The notes beneath the pieces were generated by a model. It saw only the letters and a program-made list of their open reading frames with translations. It did no database searches and was not told the origin of the DNA. Both the position numbers and the translations under genes were made by a program. Shown piece by piece: positions 10,151-23,099 of a stretch of DNA of 64,000 bases. Every line of letters begins with the position of its first letter. Position 1 is the first letter of the stretch. The stretch is from Acheta domesticus. Lineage: Eukaryota; Arthropoda; Insecta; Orthoptera; Gryllidae. The DNA is taken from contig JAHLJT010009419.1 of the NCBI GenBank assembly GCA_031308135.1, positions 62,600,540 to 62,664,539 of the forward strand, written 5' to 3'.

Positions 10151-12442
10151 GACTAATCACACCTATGTCTTCATTGACTCTCGCATCCTTTCTTCTTCTC
10201 CTTTCGACACTCTTTTATCCACATGCGTTTCCTTTATTGTAAGTTTCTAACGCGTTCAACGCTGCACGTCCTCATCTTAACTTGTCCGTATTCCAGCCCT
10301 ATATTCTGTACTGCGACACCGTATATTCCAAAAGGGTCTGATATCGGAGGTCTGCCTCGGCTACGGTGAAATTTGTCGTCAAAGTGAGCACTTGGCAGGT
10401 TTTTGCCGGTTTCTCTCGTTTCCATTGTCTTTTATTTCGCACATTCTACAGTATTCACCTCATCATCGTTATCACCATCGTCTACTGATTAGATCACTCT
10501 TGAGCCTTCGTGGCACTAGTATTCCAATGACCCCTGAAACGGGAAGGATCAACAAAATTATCTAATTTTCTAAATAATGGATGGATGTGTGTTTATATCA
10601 CGCATGACTATGACAGATTAAGGTGTATTGATCTCTAAATTAATACAGATGTAAAAAATTAGTTTTGATACAAATGAAAATTATTACAAACGTTCAGATG
10701 GCGAGCAGATCCTCGCAATTTCATACCAAAAAATCTGCAGAAAACATTAAATTTACATTTAACAACAGAACGGTCTCTGTGGCAATGGAATAAAACGTTT
10801 TGCTACCTTTTTTCCTTAGTCCTATTCCACATATTTGCTAATCCTTAAGACTCCGATATGTACAATTGACGGAGAAGTAAAACCGTTGTAAAAGCAATAT
10901 GCGAAAAAATCTTCAAATTAAGTAAAAAGAAAAAATTGTCCACATTTTCTAACTAATCTCAAGAGACAATAGTAAATATGAAAGATTACAATACACACAA
11001 CTAGACTATAACATTTCGATTTGTATAAAATAAATTGGAAAGCTACTGTTGAGTGACACTTCAGCTCACGTAAATTTCTCTCACAATATTCTTGACATTT
11101 CTGTGAAAAATGCATAGCAAATAAACTGAATTATGAAACCAAAATTTAAAAAAAACAACATGTCTATGGTAGCGAGGTTAGAGAAATTGGCCGTCATAAC
11201 GGTTCCGAGATCCCAGGCTCTTGAGGCATTCTGCAAGCCGGTAAACTGTCATACATTTGCTAGCGCAATTTAATTTGGTGTATCTTATTCACGCGATTTC
11301 TTCATTGGTCGACATTCAGGACGATTTTGTAGGAAAGAGAAGTTTACCTCTAAACCTAGTTGACACTAATACTTCAATATAGAAATTACTTGAAACACTT
11401 TCCTACAAAAGTGCGGTCATATAATTATTACTCAACTGTGTCTAAGCATATGAAATTATAGTTTATACGGCGACATACACATTTCATTCTCACGTGAGAC
11501 TTTGTTACTAAAAAAATTACAACGGTTTCTACCATCACTCAATACAATATTCATTATATGACAGGACATGACCTCTTCAGTTCTAAATGATATTCAATTT
11601 TATTTTCAAGTTCATTACACTTTTATTCAATCATCACAATGTGTGTGCGAGATATCTAATGGTATTGATTATATTTTATACGAATATTTATTAAACTAAG
11701 ATTATTATATGGAACATAAAAATATATCCATCTAAAATATTTACATTTCCTAACAAACTCACGGTATCATTTAATCTAAAATCGATCTTTCGAATCTTCC
11801 AAGTATGAGAAGAGTGTGTTAAAATATCATCACAACGACATGTTTTTTTCATTCATATAATTTCCTAGATTTTATATTTAATTTAGGTATTATTTCTTCT
11901 ATTTCAGTTAGTTGTTTTAATACACGATATGCTGCTACGGAAGAATTTAATGTAAGGAGAAACTCTCAACATAGGGACAGGAAAAATTATATTTGTTGGA
12001 AAAAATATTAAAATCCTTACAAGCGCATAGGCACCCTGCCAGCTTCCAGTCCTTTCAATTGACTCTCGTCTCCTCTACCTCATTACACCTTTTGCCACAA
12101 AAACACTCTCATCTTCCCCACCCTGCAGTCCCACCCCTCTCATGTCGCTCCCCGTGACCTTCACTTTCGCTCACACTCTACGTTCACACCTTCACTCGAC
12201 TTGCATCCCTTGTATACACACGTGCACCGCACATTTCCTTGCGTCTTCCTCGACGTTTCAATGCTAACCTACTTCTCTTCTCTATCTCCCTGACAAACGC
12301 CGCTGGCATCCCCACATCCCTATTTCACCCTTCCTCTATTCATCACTCTCGCAGCTCTTTCTTTTCCATCTCCCTACAGGATTTCGTGACCTCTCATTCT
12401 CAAACAAACTCCGCCGGCGACTCTCAACTTCAAATAAACTTC
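10151..12442. other. Unassigned; AT-rich with a second C/T-rich patch
   Basis: No gene recognised. Positions 12010-12440 are again C/T-rich on the plus strand, similar in texture to 9640-10150. The remainder is AT-rich and featureless to me. Confidence 0.4.
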
Positions 12443-12675
12443 GGTTTTTCTTTCTTTCTTGGCGCGTGCGGGTGTGTCATCCAAATGGGAAATATCACTG
12501 TACTTCTCGTCGTTTCGGTTGTGCCGTTAGGAGTCGCATGATCGCGGCTGTATCGAGCAGTGCTGGCAATCATGCGACTCCTAGCGGCACAATCGAGAAC
12601 GACGCGAAATACCGTGAGATATTCCATTTGATGACACACTCCCGTCATTACCCCGCGCGCCAAGGAAGAAAAACC
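12443..12675. mobile_element. Long foldback / palindromic MITE-like element
   Basis: The left arm starts ggtttttctttctttcttgg (12443) and runs to about 12544 (gtgccgttaggagtcgcatg). The reverse complement of the right arm (from 12675) starts ggtttttcttccttggcgcg and reaches gtgccgctaggagtcgcatg. The ~100-bp arms are roughly 80% alike, with about 22 bp between them. It encodes nothing. Target duplications are not evident. The frames at 12239-12705 are shadows of this palindrome. Confidence 0.7.
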
Positions 12676-12779
12676 AAAATATATGGCCGCACAACCTCCA
12701 TCTAATATTCCCGGTTTCTCCTCCGTTCCCTCCTTCCCACTCCCCTTTCCATCTCTTCGCTGCTCTCATCTTGTTGACT

Positions 12780-13200
12780 AGATCCTCCCTGCCCACCACT
12801 CTCGCACGCGCTCTCCACAGCGTCCCTGTCGTGTTGAGAAGCGCATTTGCATAATGGCAGGCGCAGCGCCTGATTGGGGCTTAGCAACCGCAGAGGCCGG
12901 GCGACACCTGGTGCCGGGCACCCAGCCAGCGGAGGGTGGAGGAGGGGGGGGGTAAAGCGGTGACCATCGACGTACTTCGACGCCCAATCACCGCACCCAT
13001 CCACCTTGAATCCCGTCACCTCAAGCGCCTCACAGTTAGCTCTCCGCGTCGCATCACTCCGTGTCATCACCTCAAGCGCCTAGCACAATGTTGTCAAGGT
13101 CAATGCCACGAGCGAGAGTCCGTGCCACGAGTGTCACGACGAAATCGCCTCGCCACGCAGGTCATTACCCCGCCACCAGAGACCACGCCATCACTATTGT
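12780..13200. other. GC-rich island with a repeated ctcaagcgcc motif
   Basis: CpG-rich sequence. The stretch cacctcaagcgcctcacagtt...ctccgcgtcgcatca (13015-13055) recurs in part at about 13060 (cacctcaagcgcct) and, diverged, at 13570-13610 (ctcaagcgccacacacttcg...ccgcgtc). This indicates an old local duplication. No gene is recognised. Confidence 0.35.
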
Positions 13201-13620
13201 AAAACTGCGAGGTTAGTATGGTCCAATTAAAATAAGATGGTGATTGACAGTTCTGCTTCTGAAGCTGTAGCTTCATACGATGTGTGTATGATTTGGTTAC
13301 TTTAATAAGTAATTATTTCAAGTGTTTATTTTCTTGTCCCGGGAACACATGCTCAATGGTACGCCAACTGTCAACGTCACTCCCTACAGTTCGCAACTGT
13401 CAATCAGCAACTTATTTTAATCGGACCATAATATTTCCTTTCCCGACGCTAGTTACGCAGAGACGTTCGTGGCATGCTACGGTGCCACCACGCGTGTCAC
13501 TGCCACCAGTAAAAGACATTGACACCACTGGCCTAGCAGTTCGTTTTTCCTCTTCACATCTCGCCAAACTCTCAAGCGCCACACACTTCGCCTTCCGCGT
13601 CTTATCATGTCATGTTTCGA

Positions 13621-14138
13621 TTGATTGATTCTGGGCGCGTTATTTGCTAAGGTCATTAGTCCCGTAATTGTAGTTCATGTTTTAACGCGGAATCTTTCTC
13701 TGCTGGATGGCGACATCCGCTTCCGACCTGCGTCGCTTGCTAGGATTTTCATCAACACGGTATCATCCACAAGAGTGTACCGCCCCAGCCGAGACAAGCT
13801 TGCTCCAGCTCTCGATTGGTCTCCCAACAAGTGTGGTACTGTAGTGCCTGTGAGTGTGTGTACTGAAGAGTAATGTGAGAGTAAAGATAGATCCCGTGCG
13901 CTACTTGGCCCGTTTGTTAGGGTACTGCACCGGCATTCTCTCGGTGTTGGAGAAACCACGGAAAACTACCGATCAGAGCAGCTGACCGCTAGAATTTCCT
14001 CCAGATAGCGATTGAGCTTGACCTAGCGCTCTAGCCAGTGTCAAAACCATCTGGCACCGTCGGGACTCGAACCTAAAACCTCCCGGTCAGAGGCACTTCA
14101 TTGACATCAGTTGATGCCCTGAGCCACCTCTCCCGGTC
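13621..14138 (-). mobile_element. tRNA-derived SINE, family SINE-A, copy 1
   Basis: This is a full-length-looking retroposon read on the minus strand. The tRNA-like head starts near 14138 with gaccgggagaggtggctcag, whose tggctcagggcat is A-box-like. It continues to a B-box ggttcgagtccc near 14070. A body of about 350 bp follows, sharing cggtagttttccgtggtttc and gccgggac-type blocks with the copies at 26, 26.6 and 29 kb. The 3' tail is an (aatc)n-type run at 13621. SINEs are transcribed by RNA polymerase III from the head and mobilised by LINE enzymes. I did not find a clean target duplication for this copy. Confidence 0.8.
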
Positions 14139-14947
14139 TATTTACTGTGTTTTACCTGAATTTCCCTGCCTTTCCCGCCCTGCCATGTTTGTTACGATTA
14201 TCGTTTCTGTAAACAAACGCATGCAAACTTACAGCAAACTTTCAGTAACACTTTCCATTTGTAATCATTTTGAGGACAATGATGCTTTAATAGCATTAAT
14301 GCTTAAATAATAATTTTTGTTCATTCTAATAATTTACAAAAGTGCATTAAGCAGGAACATTTACGAGCTTCAGAAATGTTTAATTAGCTTTGGTATATTT
14401 ACTCAATGTTTTAGGTAGTTTCCAAAAACGAAAAAATATTTATTTTATTTATCAGTTATACAAGGTTATAACTGTTATAATATTTTCCTAAACGCAAAAC
14501 AAATAACTTTCATTTTATACTTTTAACTCTTTCCTCCAATTTTCCTTGTCTTCCCAGTCGCCTTCTTTTAATTTTTTCTCTTTCAAAATTTTATTAATGT
14601 AATTCATCCATGTAATAGCTGGCCTTCCCTTCTCCCTCTTCCCATTCGCAATCTACTCTAAAATCTAACGAGGAAATATCTTTATGTCCATCTTCGAACA
14701 TGCCTGTATCCTTCCATATGTCTTTTTTAACGAAGTACAATAAAGTGTATTTCACAACCATTATTTCTTTAATTTTTTCATTTTTAATTGTATTAATTTT
14801 TGAAATTCTTGCCAAACGTCTCCAAAAGTTCATTTCAGTTGCCCAACAAATAGACACCTAAATGTTGCTCCACCTAGAAAATAGTGATAAGCCGCGATAA
14901 GCTTCTGGACTGACGTGAAATGTAACATCTCTGGCTAACGCAAAATT

Positions 14948-14999
<52 letters not shown>

Positions 15000-15303
15000 A
15001 CTTCTGAATTTATTTGAATGAACAGCACACCAACCGATGGATGTGGGTGTCATATGTAAGCGGAATTCATTCAAAACAAATTATAAATACAACTCCGGTG
15101 GCTGGCTAAATAAAGCTTCCCATGTCTATATTTGTTTTACGAGGTTCATTCATAACAAAAAATTTCCGTAGCTGCAACGAAAAATAAAGCTCTTCCAAAG
15201 GAAACTGTTTACTTCACAACTTTCGAATTCCTGTATATCCTCTATCGCGAGGATTATGTAACGAATAGAATGAGGATTGCAAAGAGAATCATCGCAAATA
15301 ATT
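14139..15303. other. Unassigned AT-rich stretch with (TA)n array
   Basis: No gene recognised. A pure (AT)n array occupies 14951-14996. Confidence 0.5.
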
Positions 15304-16020
15304 AAAGCTAGCACCTAAAACGTTGAGCCGATTTTCTCCAAAATTAATATTCCCCAATCGATTTAAAAATATCGAAGCCCACTTTATTCGAAACGGATAT
15401 TTTGGTTTTAGATGGTTCTTTTTTTCTCTAATTTGGTCTCTAATTTTTCGAAAGTTGCAAAATTTAATTTATTTCGGCGTCTTCCTACAACTGCAATGTT
15501 AAGATAAAGTATTTTTCTTAATGAGATCTGTTTTACAGACAAATCTAGAAATAGAATCATGTACATTTTCGAAAATATTACTAGTTTTTTGTGTAGTTTT
15601 GCGTGAAATATAGGTAATTTTTAAAAGTTTCTAAACAAGAATTTTCCCACAAACGGCTTCCATTTTTTCTTTAAATTTTCTCTTCGTAAGTATCAAAGGA
15701 CGATATACAAAACCAGTAGTTTTTTTGTAGTTTGTGGTTGTAATTACTGCAATTTGAAACTAGTGTAGCTACAAGAGCGCATAATTTCTGGCAATATTTC
15801 AAAACTTGCAATTTTTGAAAATTCAGAATTCAACGAAAACATGCTGTTGTTTTTATAAATTAACTTCTTACGAAGAGTGAGAAAGTAAAAACACATTTTC
15901 TGAAAAAACACTCCAAACGTTTTATTCATTTTTTCCACATATAAACAAGCGGTTAAAAATTGACGCGGGTCTCTTTTTCGTTGAATTCTTTGATTTTTCA
16001 AAAATTGCAAATTTAGAAAT
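15304..16020 (-). repeat. Dispersed repeat X, reverse copy
   Basis: Read on the minus strand, this segment is collinear with the copy at 62.6-64 kb. Shared blocks are aaatttaaagaaaaaatgg followed by gccgttt (near 15680), gacgccgaaa (near 15470), and a terminal block with aatcgattggggaatatt, ttttggagaaaatcggct and gttttaggtgctagc (15304-15370). The gcttcaagctt-type middle and the tetranucleotide end seen in other copies are shortened or absent. It has no coding capacity. Confidence 0.65.
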
Positions 16021-19000
16021 AACGCTAGAAAATATGAGATCTTGTAGTGCCACTAGTTTAAATAACTTAATGGTTAGGTCTTCATCATTGTATGCATATT
16101 ATAGAGGTGTCTAATAAAGTTCATACTACTAGTGCTTTTATCAACTCAAGCAGAAATTAACTTCCTTGGTAAACTACGGAATACCATTTATTAGATTAAT
16201 ATTCATTTCAGATTAAAACACACAAAAATCAATAAAATAAAAATAAAATGAATAAGCTTTTTTCTAATCGTGACGTCACGAATCAACAGGCGACCAATAT
16301 GTTTGAACTAATCCTTCGTTTATTATCAGATTCACGACCGGATTCTCAATTTAAGCAACTTCCCTTTCCAATACCAGCCACCTAATAGAAACATTAATGT
16401 TTCAAGCTCAACTAAGGCTTAATAAGCCTCAATTACTCTTACAACACTCATCATAGTAACACTCTTTCAGTCATCAATGCATTGTCTACTCAAAAGTTCT
16501 GAGAAGGCTCTCTTGAACAAGGTCGTAAAATATCTCTCCAGATACAAATTATCACAGCTCAAAATGCCAACAAAATGAGAATACATACTCCACTGGCGCT
16601 CGAAAACGACCAGATTACTAAATCCTGCTTCCCAAATCATGACCACTCAACAAGTTGTCCAAATTTAGAATACCTCTTAATATCATTTTCCACCTGAAAG
16701 CTCTGTTGCTATGATGTTACTCCCACCCCGTTGCTTCTTTTGTCATATTGTTAAGTTTTGAAAAGTACTTCTGCGTGGTTGCTATACACAATATAGTTTC
16801 AGTTGAACGAGTAAAACGTTCATGAACCCAGTTCCATTCATTAGGATGTATAGACAATCTGTAGTATATTTTATAGCGGACATTAAAACTTTTGAAATAC
16901 ATTTACGATGGATACATATTAAAATACAAATATCACGATTGTGAACTATTGTCGTTTTATTGCGAGAACAGGTGCATTTCGTCACATGTAGTGTAAGTCA
17001 ACAATCGTTTGGAACAGTAGCCAAGTAATGAAAGACATGAGCTGGCTCTAATATAGAACGTGCTACAAAGAGAAGAACGGTTTGAATTATTGATGAGAAG
17101 ACCTGCTCTGGTAGAAGTTTGACTAAGACCATGAGCGGTAAAGTGAATTAAGTGAATTATTCCAATGTTCTTCTTATATTAGAGAGAACGAGGTAAAAAA
17201 AAGATATTTAGTATATTTTATCCATATATTAAAACGACTTTTGGAGGAAGTTGCTCGTCATCAGGCTAGCGATAGGTGTTATTTTATATAATTAAAAACA
17301 CGTAGTACTCTGTTGAAAACGCTGAGCAATAAAAACATATACTATAAATTATATAAAAGAGGGTAAACCATAAAAATACAATTAAATGAATTAATCAGAA
17401 CATTACACAAAGCAAAAATTGTTATCCTACGTTTTATAAAATAGTTAAGTTCATGACAAAGGAGATATTTTACTCATTTTAACACATTTAAGTAAGCTTG
17501 TGGCAACTTCATAATGTATTGCTAGTGACATGCAATTAGTGCACAGTATATAAATGATGCCGGTGGAAACCATGATTTACCCTGTATGTTGGGAGAGTAT
17601 CTATAAAAAATCGTCGTTTTTACCATAGATAAACAATACTTTCTTTATACTACGTAAGTGGTAGGCGAGAAAGTAAAAAATATCTGTTTTGGAGAAATTT
17701 ATTACGATCTTCTGGGTAGATCTGATAAATAAACATAAATTCCCACCAAGAGACCGAGACGCATCGAATTACGTTTGTCTGGATTGGCGGTCCGAAAGGA
17801 GTTGAACCGTGAGTGTCAGACGGACGGACGGACGGATAGACGATCGTGGGTTACTCGAGTATCACGTGAGGATTGTGGTATGAGCTCACCCATCTGCTTA
17901 ATGATAATTGGGTTTAATTTTAAAAAATCAATAAAAATTTAAATATATAAGGGCAGGTTTTCCTTCAACATTCTCAGAGTCTTTCAGAATATATACTGAG
18001 TTATTGAGGTATTCCTATTAGCTGTAATCAAGTTAAAAATACAGGGAAGGAATTTTTACTAACATTTTACTGCGTTTCTTTATTTTTGCAATATACTTTG
18101 TCAATGAGACATTTTATTTTCTTTCTATCACTTCAGTAAAATACAAGACAAACGCTGTAAATGATAAGCTACACTCGTACTTCATAATACAAATTTTAAC
18201 AAATTAATTCATAAATCAATAAAGGTTTCGTTGACACTAACAATGTCAAGGGATAAAAGTTCCCGTACGAAACTCAGGGGGAAGAGGGGTTCCGTATCTT
18301 ATCGCTTAAATATTTGTTTTATGAATGTTGTTGATAAACAACATAAGTAAAAATAAATATGTGCATTCATTTGAAGAAACATTACATTTTTGATTACGAA
18401 AATGAAAAAAATACTTTCTGGCCGAAATATTTGCATTTATTGACAAAATATTTTTATGTCAATAAAGACTGACGTATCTTTAGCACATTGTATTAAACTG
18501 TATTGTACAGTTTTAAAACACTACAAATATTTTCAAATCATATTCTGAATTCGGTTTTCGGGTGGCTGGTCCGAAATTATTGGTATTAACAGTTAACTCC
18601 GTAGCAACTCAAGTTACAACAATCACTTGTGTGATAATAATGAATTATTACTTTCTAAGAATTTAAATATTTATTACGTTCATAAACTATTTACTTTGGG
18701 CGCCAGGAAACATTTTCCATAAATAATATCTTTTCCTGAAACGCATTAATTTGCTAGTTCAGATTTGGGTTCGACAAGATGACACTACGCTTACCTGCAG
18801 GCTGGTTGTCACCGGGTTGCCCTCTGTACAGAGAAGCCTGAAGTCTGAAATTCTTTCTACTATTACGAAAAATTACGTATAGATTTGGCACAACAATAAT
18901 TTCATTTACTGAAATTACTTGAATTTTTAACAATATAAATGCGATTGATTGCATGCAATTGCTGTTTTCTCATTGATTTAATTTATTCTTTCGTCGTGAC

Positions 19001-19994
19001 CTTTAAAACCTTTTAATGCCAGCATTTAGTCAAATAACGATAACGAATTCTCTTGGTGTTGTTAGATGAGGCCATGCAGTTCCATATCACCCTTGGCTTC
19101 CGCGCCAAAAATCCATCTTCACGCCGGTCGTCGCCGAAGTCATCTGCTTCTCTCTTGATGTTTAAATTGAATTCCTTACAAAAATTCCGAATTCTCAGCT
19201 GTTAAGCCTATCTATAACTGTCTGCGTCACGCGCGGACGCCTAGCCACGAACTCTTTCGTTTCGTGTAAATTCCTGCTTATGTCTTTAAACCAATTTGTC
19301 AAGTCCGGAATTAGAATAATTAATCGACGTTCAACTAATGTTCCATGTCGGTGAATAAAATAATTGCTTTAAAAAAGTCTTTTTCGTATGCATTGACAAA
19401 GTTCTACATCTTATGCTCCCTGTAACACGGTGATGTCTTACTTAAATCATTCAGATAATTTTCGCATAGCTACTACACCGATGTTTCTCCTCCGAAAGTT
19501 CAGAGACAAGAGAGTTTCTAAACAAAATTCTTTCGCCACTAAAAAAACCCGCTGTACTTTCAACAGACGTCAAAACCACCCGCGCTTCTAACAAAAGCAT
19601 ATCGCATTCTGATTGAGAATGTCTATCGTCCATTTCTGACCACTACATAACCTGCTTATTTACGTTCCATGCTTATTTGTGTGTAAAAGAGTTTATATAT
19701 TATTACGCCGGAGACCTTCAATCAGTTCTTCCTTATGTCACGTATGTAAACAAACATTCGTCACCTAGTAACCGCTTCGCACCGTCCTAGAGTAAAGCGC
19801 GGTGTTTGTTTCCTTGTAATATTTTGTATATTACACTTGTGATAAATTGCATCATATTCTGAACAAAACGCACATGAGTAACAATGAGTTACAACATCAA
19901 TGATTTTCAGTTTTCGAAAATAAACGAAATTTGTAAATCAAACAACAATCAAATAATGAACTAAGAGTCTCCGCACCTACCTCTGGTAATGCTA
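16021..19994. other. Unassigned AT-rich stretch
   Basis: No gene, tRNA or element boundary is recognised in nearly 4 kb. A short (ggac)n run is at about 17820-17840, next to gttgaaccgtgagtgtcag, a context resembling the end of repeat X but too short to assign. Confidence 0.45.
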
Positions 19995-19999
19995 GAATT

Positions 20000-20240
20000 T
20001 TGTGGTTACGGGGTAAAAGTTTTTAAGTCAATTTTTAGCGAAATTGGATTAAGTTAAGTACAATTTAAGTATCTATATTTTATTTTAGTAAAACGACCAA
20101 ATTCAAATGTTGCCTCCTTAACGAGAAAAGAGCATTCGGAAATAGCGTAGAGGGCAGGAAAAAGCGTTGGCTCAATAATCTAGCCCTTGTTTTCTCCAAA
20201 CTAAGATTTTTGACTTAAGAACTTTTACCCCGTGACCACA
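20000..20240. mobile_element. MITE with ~45-bp inverted repeats and 5-bp target duplication
   Basis: The left end reads tgtggttacggggtaaaagt then ttttaagtcaa. The reverse complement of the right end reads tgtggtcacggggtaaaagt then tcttaagtcaa. The inverted repeats continue to about 45 bp with few mismatches. The element is flanked by GAATT on both sides (19995-19999 and 20241-20245), a plausible target-site duplication. The 241-bp length with no coding frame is typical of a non-autonomous DNA transposon. The superfamily is not identified. Confidence 0.75.
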
Positions 20241-20644
20241 GAATTAATATTGATTTATTTTTTCAATATTGCCTTACACTTCTGTTTCCTTGTGACAATT
20301 ACGTTACAAAATCTGGGAACTGTGAATCAGGTCACATTTTGCCTTTCTGTATTTTACATTACAACATTACGAACAAAATTAAATAAGTTCTGAAAATCAA
20401 ATTTTAAGGGAGCAATTTATACCCTCTCAAGGATTCTACATTTATGCCACATTTCTCGTGTGAATATTAAATTAAGATAATCAGTTAAGACATTTCATTC
20501 CTCTCCTCAATTACTTTACTTCTCTTGCGTAATGTTTGGCAAACATTTAAATTTAAATTAGGAAGTATTGATTGAAGGTTACTTAACCCATGTCCCTTGC
20601 ATCACGTCCAAAATCAAATATTGCGAACATATCGTAGGAGCTGC

Positions 20645-20950
20645 TTTGGACACCACGCATAGAGCGAAGGGACTTTGAGGAGGTTCCTGGAAGGCGGTAT
20701 TCAGCTGTTTGGGCGGGAGGAAGAGGGGGCGGTGGAGGCGATGTCGGCGGCGGGCACGGCCGGCTGGAGCGAAGCCGGAAATGAAGCGGCTGTATCTCCC
20801 AACGCCTCCTCAACTCGTCGCTTCCCCCCTCTCCACTTCCTCCCCCCCACCCCCGTAGGACGATCGCGAGGCGAACCCAGCACGTCGAGGAGACCTCGGC
20901 TGAAGACGACCCGACACGCTGGCCAGATGGGGCCGCGTCTGTTCCAATTG
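20645..20950. other. GC/CpG-rich island
   Basis: About 300 bp of dense CpG with G-runs then C-runs, in sharp contrast to AT-rich flanks. The open frame 20675-21112 crosses it but has no motif. A promoter-type island is one possibility; there is no supporting exon. Confidence 0.3.
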
Positions 20951-22740
20951 CGACAACGAACTCTTCTTTCCCCTCTTTACGTTCTCGGGCACGTAATTGA
21001 GAGAAAGGAAAGTAATCTCGTGATAAATTCGCCTAGAGATTGTTGGCGCAATGCTCGTTTTTTCAAGGCAATTGATTCATTCAATAATTACTGTAAGGAT
21101 TTTATATTTTAAACAAAAGTTTCTGTTATTCGATACATGCCACTTTCAAGAACATAATTGACAGAGTGAATTGGTCGTGTGACAAATATGCCGCGAGTTT
21201 TTGGGTGTGTCGTCGATATGGTCATGTGATGTACTCCATTTGTACAGAACCTTCTAGAAAAAACAAGAGGGTTGAGACAGTAGATCTACATTATTTCAAA
21301 CAAAAATCTCCCAAATATATGAACAGAAGTAATCTTTCCTTGCAACAGAAACGGCTTAAGGCAGTTAATTCGAGTCTGAAGTAAATACATTTTTATGCTT
21401 TAAACAAAACGGATCGTGACACCAAATGAGTCGAGGTCTGGGGCAAGTTGCCCGAACTGTCCCCCTTTTGGGCGCCGATGCATTTGTAGTATTGGCAGTT
21501 TGGAAGACGTCATACCCTCTTAACCACTTTTGTACTCTCACCCGGGGGTTAGGGTAAAAAAATGTGGCATTCTTTAGAGCAATACGCAATTTGGAGATAT
21601 GGAATAAGAATGGCATTACCAACACCAGAAGCGGCAATCGCCTAGGTTGTGGAAAAAAACCTTTACCTGAGAGTAAGAACAAGTGAACACCTGGCCTCAC
21701 TGGGCAATCGCTTCTCAGTGTCGTGTTCTCGGAAACAAGTAATTATGATGTAAATAATCATAGTACTAAATCCAAACCAAAGTAGAAAAATCTATAAAGG
21801 AAATTGGAAAGGCATCAAACTCATGTGTAACGTAATACTGATTGTCTCAAATGCTTATAAGCGTAGACATAAGCGTTGAGAAAAACATTATCTCTTTGAG
21901 CTTCACACAAACTTCGACGATATGTTACAGCCGTTAGTGTTAGTCGTTTCGGTTAAGAGCAAAATCTCCCTAATAACTATTTTGGGGTTGAAGAAAAAAC
22001 AAGAGGAGTACGATACCGAAGTATCTTTATGAATATGCCTACACCATAGTGTGCAATACGTGGGAATTGAATGAGTAAATAGTCCATTGCTGAAGCGCGT
22101 TTGGCGCCGAGGGATTTGTCCTGAATGTTCAGAGAACGCTGTTCTATCCCTTAAGGCGCTCTCTGTATTCTCCGGAGGTTGAAATTCCCCGACTATAAAG
22201 CGAGCATGCGGTCGCTCAAAGGAATCCGCGCAAACCCTTACCAAGTGGGTCAAATCTCTCCCTAGGGCAGTGAGTTCCGTGATTTCATCAGCTGACGGTG
22301 CGAAGGGCAGAACAATGTACGCCCCGGAATTTTAAAAGCTTCTTTACAAAACTGATGCAAATACATCTTCGAAAGTCACGAATCATTCAAGTAAATTTAC
22401 ACTTCGTCGATACATCCAAGAATGCATATCATTATTTATATAATTCCAAAATCTATGAATGGCAAGTATAAATATAACGCAATTTATTCAACTACAATAT
22501 ATCGCATATTATTGAACAAAATGTATTGTTTAGTTTGATAACTAAGCGAATAGTGTTGACTCACGATCATCCTAGGTCTTGTTAACAAAGGCAGTTTTAG
22601 AAAATCCGCTAAAACAACAAAATAATTTATAGGAAGTGGGATCACAGAAGAGTACAAATTAGTTGCTGCATAGTCCCAGCGTGTGAACTGGGCAATGCCA
22701 TTACACATTGGATTGGTTGATTAAATAACTGATTTATTTA
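20951..22740. other. Unassigned stretch
   Basis: No gene or repeat boundary recognised. Positions 22080-22310 are GC-richer but show no motif. Confidence 0.4.
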
Positions 22741-22972
22741 TTAATTGATTGATGTTTCGGGGCATATCAACTGTTAAGGTCATTAATACCGTTTGTATAG
22801 TGAGTGTTTTATCCCGGGAAGTGGCGGTGTTCTTCTTGCTGGATGGTAAGATCCGGCGTCGTCTTACTCGTCGGCTTGCAGTGGATTTCCTTCTAAAGGT
22901 ATCTCCTTTCAGCGGGGAACAGTCCCAGTCGGCACAAGCTCTCAGCTCCGAGAGAGATGACTACATATCTCA
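22741..22972 (-). mobile_element. SINE-A, truncated copy (3' part only)
   Basis: The 3' tail (attgattgatg at 22744) and body blocks shared with the other SINE-A copies are present: gttaaggtcattaat, gctggatggtaagatccggc, ggcacaagctct. The match stops at about 22972, where a tetranucleotide array begins. The tRNA-like head is missing. Orientation is the same as in copies 1 to 4. Confidence 0.75.
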
Positions 22973-22974
22973 GA

Positions 22975-23099
22975 GACAGACGGACAGACAAAAAGACAGA
23001 CAGAGAGACCGACAGACAGACGGGCAGACAGACGGACAGACAGACGGACGGACAGACAGACGGACAGACAGACGGACAGACAGACGGACAGACAGACGG
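22975..23099. repeat. (ACAG/ACGG)n tetranucleotide array
   Basis: About 125 bp of acag and acgg tetramers in variable order. It keeps several frames open on both strands (Arg/Thr/Asp-rich, or Cys/Leu/Ser/Val-rich), which are not genes. It directly abuts the truncated SINE-A copy. Confidence 0.95.

Noticed and set aside
17638..17842. Another repeat X copy
   Set aside because: A hairpin-like actttc...gaaagt and a (ggac)n run are present, but their relative orientation does not match the other copies.
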